Part shown: piece by piece, positions 52,626-60,144 of the stretch | Layout: every line of letters starts with the position of its first letter | Position numbering within the stretch: the stretch's first letter is position 1 | The notes under the pieces: model-generated | What the model saw: only the letters and a program-made list of their open reading frames with translations | What the model was told of the DNA's origin: nothing | Databases searched by the model: none | Assembly: GCF_000426825.1 (NCBI RefSeq) | Contig: NZ_AUGC01000005.1 | Coordinates: 62,001 to 126,000 of the forward strand | Source of the DNA: Thermonema rossianum DSM 10300 | GTDB taxonomy: Bacteria > Bacteroidota > Bacteroidia > Cytophagales > Thermonemataceae | DNA: 64,000 nucleotides | Direction of reading: 5' to 3' | Program-made: the position numbers and the translations under genes

Positions 52626-54035
52626 ATGATAGTAGAACAGCTTTATACGAAGTGTTTGGCACAAGGTGCCTACTTCATTGAATCCGATGGCGAAGCCGCA
52701 GTGATTGACCCACTGCGTGAGCCCATGCCCTATATTGAATTGGCAGAAAAGAGTGGGGCCAAGATTAAATACATCTTTGAAACCCACTTCCATGCCGATT
52801 TCGTTTCGGGACATCTCGACCTGGCAAAGCTAACAGGTGCCACTATTGTTTATGGACCGGGTGCTGAAACCAACTATCCTGTGTATGTGGCCAAAGACGG
52901 CGAAGAGTTTCAAGTAGGCAAGCTGAAAATCAAGGTGATTCATACGCCCGGACACACCCCTGAATCGACCACTTACCTGCTCTATAACGAAAACGGCGAG
53001 CCGCATGCTATCTTTACCGGTGATACCCTCTTCATTGGCGATGTGGGCCGCCCCGACTTGGCCATCCGGAATGGTTTGACCAAAGAAGACCTGGCAGGCA
53101 TGCTGTATGATTCTCTGCGCAATAAAATCATGCCCTTGCCCGACCACCTGATAGTGTATCCGGCGCATGGTGCCGGCTCGGCTTGTGGCAAGAGTATGTC
53201 GAAAGAAACCTACGACACCTTAGGCAATCAGAAAAAAACCAACTGGGCACTGCAGCCTGAATTGACCAAAGAGCAATTCATTAAAGAAGCTACCAACATT
53301 CTGCCGCCGCCACAGTATTTTGCCAAGAATGCCATGCTGAATAAAGAAGGCTACAACAGCGTGCTGGAGGTGGTAAAGAAGGCAGAAAATGCTTTAGACC
53401 TCGCTGCTTTTGAAAAGCATTTGCAAGAAGGCGCCTTGGTACTCGATGTACGCAGCCCGCAGGAATTTGCCAAAGGACACATCCCCAACTCTTTGAATAT
53501 AGGGCTGGATGGCATGTTTGCCATTTGGGTGGGCACTATCGTAGAAGACCTGAACACCCCTATTATTCTCATTACGCCCGAAGGACGTGAAGAAGAAACC
53601 GTCATTCGCTTGGCACGTGTAGGTTACGACAATGTGATTGGCTATTTGAGCGGGGGCATAGAGCGTTGGAAAGAAGCCGGTAAAGAGCTGGCTCAAGTCG
53701 AGTCTATTCCGGCAGAAGATTTCGCCCGCCGTTATGAGGCCGGTAAGCTTGATATTCTTGATGTGCGCAAACCGGGCGAATACACAGCTCAGCATATTCC
53801 TGATGCTCAAAATGTGCCTTTAGACTACATTTATCAACATTTGCGCGAATTAGATAAAAACAAGCACTATTATGTGCATTGTGCCGGTGGCTATCGTTCT
53901 ATGATTGCCTGCTCTATTTTGAAACGTGAGGGTTTTGAGCATATTACCGACATTGCGGGGGGCTTCAATGCCATCAAGAACACTTCGCTGCCTTTGACTC
54001 AGGAAATTTGCCCCACAACCGGACAACCTAAGTAA
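52626..54035 (+). CDS. CstB-like persulfide dioxygenase-rhodanese fusion, copy 2
   Basis: This 469-residue paralogue of the preceding gene has the same three-domain order. The dioxygenase motifs are ETHFHADFVSGH, HTPGHTPEST, FTGDTLFIGDVGRPD and AHGAGSACGK. The middle rhodanese lacks the catalytic cysteine. The last rhodanese has C419 in HCAGGYRSM. The copies are clearly homologous but have diverged along their length, suggesting an old tandem duplication kept for distinct conditions. The second copy lacks the leading MATIKKEG segment. Its own promoter box lies upstream. Confidence 0.93.
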   Translation: MIVEQLYTKCLAQGAYFIESDGEAAVIDPLREPMPYIELAEKSGAKIKYIFETHFHADFVSGHLDLAKLTGATIVYGPGAETNYPVYVAKDGEEFQVGKLKIKVIHTPGHTPESTTYLLYNENGEPHAIFTGDTLFIGDVGRPDLAIRNGLTKEDLAGMLYDSLRNKIMPLPDHLIVYPAHGAGSACGKSMSKETYDTLGNQKKTNWALQPELTKEQFIKEATNILPPPQYFAKNAMLNKEGYNSVLEVVKKAENALDLAAFEKHLQEGALVLDVRSPQEFAKGHIPNSLNIGLDGMFAIWVGTIVEDLNTPIILITPEGREEETVIRLARVGYDNVIGYLSGGIERWKEAGKELAQVESIPAEDFARRYEAGKLDILDVRKPGEYTAQHIPDAQNVPLDYIYQHLRELDKNKHYYVHCAGGYRSMIACSILKREGFEHITDIAGGFNAIKNTSLPLTQEICPTTGQPK

Positions 54036-54057
54036 CAGACAGAAAAGATTGAATCAT

Positions 54058-54423
54058 ATGTTAAACACTTTAAAAACTATTTGGAAAGTCATGACAGGAC
54101 AAGCTTTTAAAAATATGGCGCCCAAAGAATTCTGGGCAGCCTATGAGCAAGACCCCAATGCTGTGCTAATCGATGTGCGTACCCCTATGGAATACCGTGA
54201 AGCACATTTAAAAGGAGCCAAGCTCATCGATATCAACGGAGGTAATTTTGCCGCCGAAATCGAAAAGCTCGACAAAAACAAAGCTTATTATGTGTATTGT
54301 CGTAGCGGCGGACGCAGCAGCGCTGCCTGCGGTCTGATGGCAAGCAAGGGCTTCTCTAATCTGGTCAACATGACCGGAGGCATCACCCGTTGGATGGCAG
54401 AGGGTATGCCCGTAGAAAAATAA
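54058..54423 (+). CDS. Single-domain rhodanese
   Basis: This 121-residue rhodanese-like protein has LIDVRTPMEYREAHLKGA and the active-site loop YCRSGGRSSAAC. The protein starts with a short hydrophobic leader (MLNTLKTIWKVM) and ends PGMPVEK-like. It would transfer sulfane sulfur to or from the CstB-like enzymes. The ATG at 54058 is chosen; a TTG nine bases upstream is in frame. It is 22 bases after CstB copy 2, so they are probably co-transcribed. A terminator follows. Confidence 0.9.
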   Translation: MLNTLKTIWKVMTGQAFKNMAPKEFWAAYEQDPNAVLIDVRTPMEYREAHLKGAKLIDINGGNFAAEIEKLDKNKAYYVYCRSGGRSSAACGLMASKGFSNLVNMTGGITRWMAEGMPVEK

Positions 54424-54447
54424 GTCGAAACACATTTTATGAATGAA

Positions 54448-54479
54448 AGCAGCTCTGCGGAAGCGGGGCTGCTTTTTTT
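54448..54479 (+). terminator. Intrinsic terminator after the rhodanese gene
   Basis: The stem AGCAGCTC-type with GGGGCTGCT (54448-54455 with about 54465-54473) is followed by a T run. Confidence 0.8.
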
Positions 54480-54634
54480 GCTTTGCCAAGACAATGCACA
54501 TGCACCGGATGCAACTTTTTATCAACCGGGCAAAATGTGACTTTTTGCCCCAAAAAGTAGTTGAGTTTCTTTTTGAAAAGAGCGATATTTAAAAGGTATT
54601 ATTTCTTATCCACTAAATTGAAAAACTATAGACT

Positions 54635-54995
54635 ATGTTTGCCAACTACTTCAAAGATTTGGGATCCGGGGCTTTTTACGAAGCCTTGCAGCAAGACCCC
54701 GAGGCTGTTCTGCTGGATGTACGTACCGAGCATGAGTTCGAGGAAGTGCATTTGGAAGGGGCTTTACTGATGAACATCAACAGCGGGGTTTTTTTGAGCG
54801 AAATCGAGACACTCGACCGCAGCAAGCACTACTTATGTGTATTGTGCGGTAGGGGGGCGCAGCAAAGTAGCTTGTGGCATGATGCTGTCGCGTGGTTTCG
54901 AACATGTGTACAATTTGTCGGGCGGTTTGGCTGCCTGGATTCAAAAAGGCCTGCCGGTGGTCAAAGCAGAAAAACAAAAGGCATCGGCCGGGTGA
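54635..54995 (+). pseudogene. Rhodanese with single-base frameshift
   Basis: Reading from the ATG at 54635 gives a rhodanese N-terminal half (LLDVRTEHEFEEVHLEGA) like that of the neighbouring gene, but the frame fails after SKHY. Moving one base at about 54833 restores a rhodanese C-terminal half: YVYCAVGGRSKVACG, GFEHVYNLSGGLAAWIQKG, with a stop at 54993-54995. The join would give an intact domain of about 119 residues. The single extra T may be a true mutation, a sequencing error or a programmed shift. The reconstructed loop CAVGGRS differs slightly from the usual CRSGGRS. Without the shift the reading runs on to 55054 as nonsense. Confidence 0.85.
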
Positions 54996-55040
54996 ACCGG
55001 ATGCCTTTCGCTGCTTCGCAAGGGGAGCCCTATCTGCGGT

Positions 55041-55739
55041 TTATTCGCCGGTAGGGCTTAAGTATCTTAAGAACTCTTGTTTGGTTGCCTCATTTTTGAA
55101 ACGGCCGCCGTAATACGCCGTAACGGTGCTGCTGGCTGTATCTTGCACACCCCGGGCTGCCACACACATATGTTTGGCATCGATAAGCACCGCTACATCT
55201 TCGGTATCCAACACAGCCTTCAACTCATTGGCTATTTGCACGGTCATGCGCTCTTGCACTTGTGGGCGGCGGGCATAATATTGTACAATGCGGTTCAATT
55301 TCGACAAGCCTATGACTTTGCCCGAAGAAATGTAGGCAACATGGGCTTTGCCCCATATGGGTACAAAATGATGCTCGCAGAAAGAGTAAAAGGTAATGTC
55401 TTTTTCTACCAGCATCTCATTGTAGCGGTACTTGTTTTCAAAAAGAGTGATTTCCGGCTTGTTTTTGGGGTTGAGCCCGCTGAATATCTCTTTGACAAAC
55501 ATTTTTGCCACGCGGCGGGGGGTGCCTTTAAGGCTATCGTCGCTCAAATCAAGCCCTAAAACGTGCATAATCTCGCGAAAATGCTTTTCTATCAGCTCCA
55601 TCTTGAGTTCATCGTCCATTTCAAAAGCATCTTCGCGCAGTGGCGTTTCAAAAGAGCCCGGAATGTGTTCGTCGCCCATATCTTCCATATGCTGGTGTCC
55701 GTTAAGCGGGGAATTCAACGAAGTTTCTCTCTGTTTCAT
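55041..55739 (-). CDS. folE: GTP cyclohydrolase I
   Basis: This 232-residue FolE-type enzyme converts GTP to dihydroneopterin triphosphate. Zinc ligands are in FCEHHFVPIWG and KHMCVAARG (C-x2-H and C), with GKVIGLSKLNRIVQYYARRPQVQERMT preceding, typical of type IA. The N-terminal extension (about 1-45) is acidic and variable. Its start overlaps the 3' end of the PTPS gene by 38 bases, so the two are translationally linked: FolE makes the PTPS substrate. Confidence 0.96.
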   Translation of the reverse strand: MKQRETSLNSPLNGHQHMEDMGDEHIPGSFETPLREDAFEMDDELKMELIEKHFREIMHVLGLDLSDDSLKGTPRRVAKMFVKEIFSGLNPKNKPEITLFENKYRYNEMLVEKDITFYSFCEHHFVPIWGKAHVAYISSGKVIGLSKLNRIVQYYARRPQVQERMTVQIANELKAVLDTEDVAVLIDAKHMCVAARGVQDTASSTVTAYYGGRFKNEATKQEFLRYLSPTGE

Positions 55740-56109
55740 ACAATTTAACTTTTAATTCATACTCTTGCGGCAGCAAGGCGCGCAATTTTTCCCATATGAC
55801 TACCGCTATATTTTCGGCAGTAGGATTGAGGTTTCTAAACTCTTCGGTATCTAAATTCAGGTTTTTGTGGTCGAACTTCTTGATAACATGCTCTTGGATT
55901 AGTTCGCTTAGCTGCTTCATGTCGTACACGTAGCCGGTAGCCGGGTCTATTTCGCCGGTCACCTCTACAATAAGCTCGTAGTTGTGCCCATGATAATTGG
56001 GGTTGTTGCATTTGCCAAAAACCTTTTGGTTGGTGGCCTCGTCCCATGCGGGGTTGTGCAAGCGGTGGGCAGCGTTGAAGCGCTCTTTTCTACATACTTT
56101 TACCTTCAT
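55702..56109 (-). CDS. 6-pyruvoyl-tetrahydropterin synthase, eukaryote-like type
   Basis: This 135-residue protein has the zinc histidines H15, H40 and H42 (FNAAHRL and NYHGHNY) and the catalytic C34 in FGKCNNPN. EIDPATG, DHKNLN and KLYETERN follow. These blocks match animal PTPS more closely than E. coli QueD. It would turn dihydroneopterin triphosphate into 6-pyruvoyl-tetrahydropterin, the tetrahydrobiopterin precursor. The ATG at 56109 begins MKVKVCRKERF. FolE, the previous enzyme, is encoded directly downstream with an overlap. A queuosine role cannot be excluded, but no queuosine genes are adjacent. Confidence 0.9.
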   Translation of the reverse strand: MKVKVCRKERFNAAHRLHNPAWDEATNQKVFGKCNNPNYHGHNYELIVEVTGEIDPATGYVYDMKQLSELIQEHVIKKFDHKNLNLDTEEFRNLNPTAENIAVVIWEKLRALLPQEYELKVKLYETERNFVEFPA

Positions 56110-56253
56110 GCTCTTGTATTCAATAACGACGATTGTTTTTTGGTGAGTCTGTTTTTCAAAAACAAAAATAATAACACACAAATAAAAAAAAGGTTTTAAG
56201 CCCGGAGGCTTGGGTGCCATCCATGACAAAACACCAAAAAAAAGCCGGATGGT

Positions 56254-56766
56254 TCAAACTGCCGTTGGACGGCCTCGCTTCCCCAACTCAATGACTTCCA
56301 TTTTTTGGGCTTTTCCTTCTGCAATATAAAGATGTAGCATGGTGCGCATGCTGTGGAATCCATGATGACCGGCAGCCCCCGGGTTCAGGTAAAGCAGCCC
56401 CCGGGCGGGGTCGGGAATGACGCGCAAAATATGGCTGTGCCCGCAGACAAACAAATGGGGGCGGTGTGTGTCCAATAAGTTTTTTACCTTTTTGGAGTAG
56501 CGCGGAGGAAGGGCACCTATGTGGGTCATGAATACACGCAGCCCCTCTGTTTCGAAATCCAGGTGTTCGGGTAGTACGCGCCGCAGACTTTGGTCATCAA
56601 TATTGCCATAAACTGCCCGGAGAGGGGCTATCTCTTGTAGCGCCTCGATCACCTGCAGGCTGCCGATGTCGCCGGCATGCCATATTTCATCGCATCCGCG
56701 ACAATATTCCAAAATGGAGGCGTCGATATGACCGTGTGTATCGGATAAAATTGCTATCTTTTTCAT
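56254..56766 (-). CDS. YfcE/MJ0936-type metallophosphoesterase
   Basis: This 170-residue calcineurin-like phosphoesterase has the metal motifs SDTHGH, HAGDIG, YGNID and CGHSH. It is the size of the single-domain YfcE/MJ0936 group, which cleaves phosphodiesters in vitro. The ATG at 56766 begins MKKIAILSDTHG; a longer form from 57087 crosses the next gene's promoter. It is divergent from the small membrane protein 64 bases away. Confidence 0.92.
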   Translation of the reverse strand: MKKIAILSDTHGHIDASILEYCRGCDEIWHAGDIGSLQVIEALQEIAPLRAVYGNIDDQSLRRVLPEHLDFETEGLRVFMTHIGALPPRYSKKVKNLLDTHRPHLFVCGHSHILRVIPDPARGLLYLNPGAAGHHGFHSMRTMLHLYIAEGKAQKMEVIELGKRGRPTAV

Positions 56767-56830
56767 AGAAACTGCAAACGATATAACTGTAAGTGCAACT
56801 AAAAACAAGAAACAATAAAATACGGAAACT

Positions 56831-57139
56831 ATGGGAATGTTAGAAAAACACAATCGTGCACGTCGCATGCTTTCGATGAATACCGCTTTGTTTGCTGTTT
56901 CATCTCTTGCTTTGGGGGTTGATCTGATTTGGGGCAGTGTGCAAAGTTTGTTTGGGGCAGGTGCCCCCGGCTGGTTGGGCGTAGTCTTGGGCATAGGCTT
57001 GTGGGGTGCCTTCGGGCTTACCAACATACGGGGCGCATGGACCGCTTTTGCCCGCAGTGAATACGAAAAATCGCAGCGGAAAGGCATGATTAGCTGGCTG
57101 GTACCTCTGGCAATGATTATTATCGATATGTTGTTTTAA
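56831..57139 (+). CDS. Small membrane protein, 2-3 helices
   Basis: This 102-residue ORF has a basic N-terminal segment (EKHNRARRM) and hydrophobic segments at about 18-40, 48-66 and 86-102. It is not assigned to a family. It starts between divergent genes with a short leader and ends 76 bases before the lipoamide dehydrogenase. The composition fits a real inner-membrane protein, but there is no functional clue. Confidence 0.6.
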   Translation: MGMLEKHNRARRMLSMNTALFAVSSLALGVDLIWGSVQSLFGAGAPGWLGVVLGIGLWGAFGLTNIRGAWTAFARSEYEKSQRKGMISWLVPLAMIIIDMLF

Positions 57140-57172
57140 TGCCGGAAGGTCTTGTTTTTACTTTTGAATTGC

Positions 57173-57180
57173 TACCTTTG
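57173..57180 (+). promoter_or_regulatory. Bacteroidota promoter boxes for lpd
   Basis: TACCTTTG lies 35 bases before the lpd ATG, with TTG 18 bases upstream (57152-57154). This matches the -33/-7 arrangement. Confidence 0.6.
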
Positions 57181-57215
57181 CATTCAAACATCTGACCAAT
57201 TAAACAACGTTCATT

Positions 57216-58616
57216 ATGCAATACGACGTAACCATTATCGGCTCCGGACCGGGCGGCTATGTGGCTGCCATTCGTTGTGCTCAGCTGGGCATGAAAGTAG
57301 CACTGATTGAAAAATACAACACTTTGGGCGGTACTTGCCTGAATGTGGGATGCATACCCTCAAAAGCCCTTTTAGACTCTACCGAGCACTATTACAATGC
57401 CACGCATCATTTCGATGCACACGGCATCAAAATAGAAGGCATCAAACTGGACTTGCCCCGCATGATAGAGCGCAAAAACGAGGTGGTGAAGCAGACTTGC
57501 GACGGGGTCGTTTATTTGATGAAGAAAAACAAAATCGATGTATATCACGGTTTTGGCAGCTTTGTAGATAAAAACACCGTGGAGGTGGCCAAAGAAGATG
57601 GCAGCAAGCAGCAGTTGAAAACTCAAAAAGTGATTATTGCCACCGGCTCGAAACCGGCTTCCATCCCCAGCGTTCCTATTGATAAAAAACGCATCATCAC
57701 TTCTACCGAAGCATTGAATATTACCGAGCTGCCCAAAAAGATGGTAGTCATCGGTGCCGGTGTGATTGGTTTGGAATTGGGCTCTGTGTTTGCCCGTTTG
57801 GGCACCGAAGTGCATATTGTAGAGTACATGGACAGAGCTATTCCCACGATGGACTCTACCATGTCGAAAGAGATAGAGAAAGTTTTAAAAAAGCTGGGTA
57901 TTCAGTTTTACTTCAAACATAAGGTGTTGGAAGCCAAAGCCACGGCCAAGCAGGTGACCGTGAAAGCCGAAACACCCAAGGGTGATACCATTGAGCTAAA
58001 AGCTGATTATTGTTTGGTAGCTATTGGGCGTCGCCCTTATACCGACGGCTTGGGCTTGGAGAAAGTAGGTGTAAAGACCGATGAGCGCGGGCGTGTGGTG
58101 GTAAACGAAAAGCTGCAAACCAATGTCGAGAATATCTATGCCATCGGCGATGTGGTACGTGGTCCTATGTTGGCACACAAAGCTTCGGAAGAGGGCGTTT
58201 TTGTTGCCGAAGTCATAGCCGGACAAAAGCCTCATTTGAATTATCGCCTCATTCCGGGCGTGGTTTACACCTGGCCCGAAGTGGCTTCGGTAGGCTACAC
58301 CGAAGAGGAGCTCAAAGAGCAAAACATACCGTACAAGAAAGGACAGTTCCCCTTCCGTGCTTTGGGGCGCGCGCGCGCAAGCATGGACCTCGACGGGCTT
58401 GTGAAAGTATTGGCACACAAAGAAACAGATGAAATCTTGGGCGTGCACATCATCGGTGCACGGGCAGCCGATATGATTGCCGAGGCAGTCGTGGCTATGG
58501 AATTCCGCGCTTCGGCCGAAGACATTGCCCGCATCTCTCATGCACACCCCACTTACATGGAAGCAGTGAAAGAGGCTTGCTTGGCAGCCACCGAGAACCG
58601 CCCTCTGCATATTTAA
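57216..58616 (+). CDS. lpd: Dihydrolipoamide dehydrogenase
   Basis: This 466-residue flavoprotein has the FAD loop IGSGPGGYVAAIRCAQLG and the redox disulfide in GGTCLNVGCIPSKALL. It also has the NAD loop VIGAGVIGLELGSVFARLG and the C-terminal His-Glu catalytic pair in SHAHPTYMEAVKEA. It reoxidises the lipoyl groups of 2-oxoacid dehydrogenase complexes and the glycine cleavage system. No E1 or E2 gene is adjacent. A phosphopantetheinyl transferase gene starts 15 bases downstream. Confidence 0.97.
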   Translation: MQYDVTIIGSGPGGYVAAIRCAQLGMKVALIEKYNTLGGTCLNVGCIPSKALLDSTEHYYNATHHFDAHGIKIEGIKLDLPRMIERKNEVVKQTCDGVVYLMKKNKIDVYHGFGSFVDKNTVEVAKEDGSKQQLKTQKVIIATGSKPASIPSVPIDKKRIITSTEALNITELPKKMVVIGAGVIGLELGSVFARLGTEVHIVEYMDRAIPTMDSTMSKEIEKVLKKLGIQFYFKHKVLEAKATAKQVTVKAETPKGDTIELKADYCLVAIGRRPYTDGLGLEKVGVKTDERGRVVVNEKLQTNVENIYAIGDVVRGPMLAHKASEEGVFVAEVIAGQKPHLNYRLIPGVVYTWPEVASVGYTEEELKEQNIPYKKGQFPFRALGRARASMDLDGLVKVLAHKETDEILGVHIIGARAADMIAEAVVAMEFRASAEDIARISHAHPTYMEAVKEACLAATENRPLHI

Positions 58617-58631
58617 CCAATACGTGAGGTT

Positions 58632-59288
58632 TTGGAAATTCTTTGGGTACATAAGCCCGCCGAACATATTCAAAGCACATTAATTGGGCTTGCCCGCCTG
58701 ACTGATGACCTCAGCACGGCGGGCTTGCCTGCTTCAGACCTGCAGTATATCGAAAGCATAGAGCACCCCGTGCGGCGCAGCGAGGCAATTGGCGTGCGCG
58801 CCTTGCTGCGCTACTTGCTCGAGGAGCATTGGCACATGCCTTATCCGGGCACTCTGCGCCAAGGGCGCCAGCCCGTCTTGAACGGTTATCCCAATATCGG
58901 ACTCTCATTCAGCCATGCTTACCCTTATGTGGCGGTGGTGGTATCGTCGCATTTTCAGGAGGTGGGCATCGATGTTGAACGCCTGCGCCCACAGTTGTTG
59001 CGCGTAGCCCCCCGCATCTTTGCCGAGCAGGAGCTGTTGTGGGCAGGCAATGACCTCGAAAAGCTAAGTATTTTATGGGCAGCCAAAGAAGCGCTTTTCA
59101 AAGCTTATGCCCGCGGCGGCTTGATATACCGCACCGACTTGCTTGTTGAGCCTACGCCAAAAAATAATTTTTTAATTGGTTCTGTACTGAAAGAAGGTGC
59201 CCCCCTCTTCATGTTTGAGCTGGGGGTACACCGCTTTTCCGGAAGTCTTTTATGTGTTTGGACCAATCACCGGCTGAATCCCCGTTGA
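58632..59288 (+). CDS. 4'-phosphopantetheinyl transferase (Sfp-like)
   Basis: This 218-residue protein has the Mg2+ and CoA motifs VGIDVERLRP and WAAKEALFKAY, plus LSFSHAYPYVAVV, placing it with Sfp/AcpT transferases. It attaches phosphopantetheine to carrier proteins. The start is a TTG at 58632, since a stop lies just upstream and the first ATG is internal; the encoded MEILWVHKP is a plausible N-terminus. It shares a transcript with lpd and overlaps the convergent TrmH gene by 22 bases. Confidence 0.88.
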   Translation: MEILWVHKPAEHIQSTLIGLARLTDDLSTAGLPASDLQYIESIEHPVRRSEAIGVRALLRYLLEEHWHMPYPGTLRQGRQPVLNGYPNIGLSFSHAYPYVAVVVSSHFQEVGIDVERLRPQLLRVAPRIFAEQELLWAGNDLEKLSILWAAKEALFKAYARGGLIYRTDLLVEPTPKNNFLIGSVLKEGAPLFMFELGVHRFSGSLLCVWTNHRLNPR

Positions 59289-60067
59289 CGCTTGGCCTCG
59301 AAAGTCATGATGGCACATGCATTGGACACATTCAGCGAATCAATGTAACCACTCATAGGGATAATGATGTTTTGGTCGGCGGCTTGCAGCCACGTTTCGC
59401 TGAGTCCGGTGGCTTCGGTTCCAAACACCAGTGCCGAAGGTTGGGTGAAGTCGGCAGTATGGTAGGGAATAGAAGCATTCAAAGCGGCGGTATAAATACG
59501 GATACCTTGCTTTTTGAGCCATGCAATCACCTCTTCGCTATGAGCGCATACGGTAGGCACCGTGAATATACACCCTAAGCTGGAACGAATCACATTCGGA
59601 TTAAACAGGTCTGTTTGCGGGTCACACACAATCACCGCATCCACAGCGGCGGCGTCGGCAGTGCGTAAAATAGCGCCTAAGTTGCCCGGCTTTTCTACTG
59701 CTTCAACCACCAACACCAAAGGATTTTCCGGCAATTGCAGGTCGGACAAAGAGCGTTGGGGAGGGGGAGCCGTGGCTACTACCCCCGATTCCGGGCGATA
59801 GGCAATCTTTTGCAGGGCTTCTTCGCTGACTTCAAAAATACGCACCTTCTGTTTGTTTAGCGGCAGCGACTCTATCCAACTTTCGGGAGCATAGCGGGGA
59901 TAAAAAAACAAGCTGTCCGGTTCAATCCCCGCCTGCAGTGCCAAGCTGATTTCTTTTTTTCCTTCTATCAAAATCAAATGGTGCTGCTTGCGGGCGCGGC
60001 TTTTGTGTAGCTGGTAAAGCAGCTTGATTTTCGGGTTTTGAGCAGATTGAATCAAAGGGTAGGGCAT
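59267..60067 (-). CDS. TrmH-family (SpoU) RNA 2'-O-methyltransferase
   Basis: This 266-residue protein has an N-terminal substrate-binding domain (1-95) and a SPOUT domain with the three conserved blocks: EAVEKPGNLGAILRTADAA, LVFGTEATGLSETW and IIPMSGYIDSLNVSNACAIMTFEA. It methylates a ribose in rRNA or tRNA. Its target, rRNA G2251-like or otherwise, cannot be told from sequence. It is divergent from the sensor gene. Confidence 0.92.
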   Translation of the reverse strand: MPYPLIQSAQNPKIKLLYQLHKSRARKQHHLILIEGKKEISLALQAGIEPDSLFFYPRYAPESWIESLPLNKQKVRIFEVSEEALQKIAYRPESGVVATAPPPQRSLSDLQLPENPLVLVVEAVEKPGNLGAILRTADAAAVDAVIVCDPQTDLFNPNVIRSSLGCIFTVPTVCAHSEEVIAWLKKQGIRIYTAALNASIPYHTADFTQPSALVFGTEATGLSETWLQAADQNIIIPMSGYIDSLNVSNACAIMTFEAKRQRGFSR

Positions 60068-60144
60068 AGCATTTTTACAATTTTGACAGGCAAGGGTGTA
60101 AATTTCGCTTTTTTATTTCGAATTTTGTTCATTATATTAGATTC

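Noticed and set aside
50205-54995. Possibility that the sulfur island is a recently acquired mobile element
   Set aside because: No integrase, transposase, flanking repeat or obvious base-composition shift was seen.
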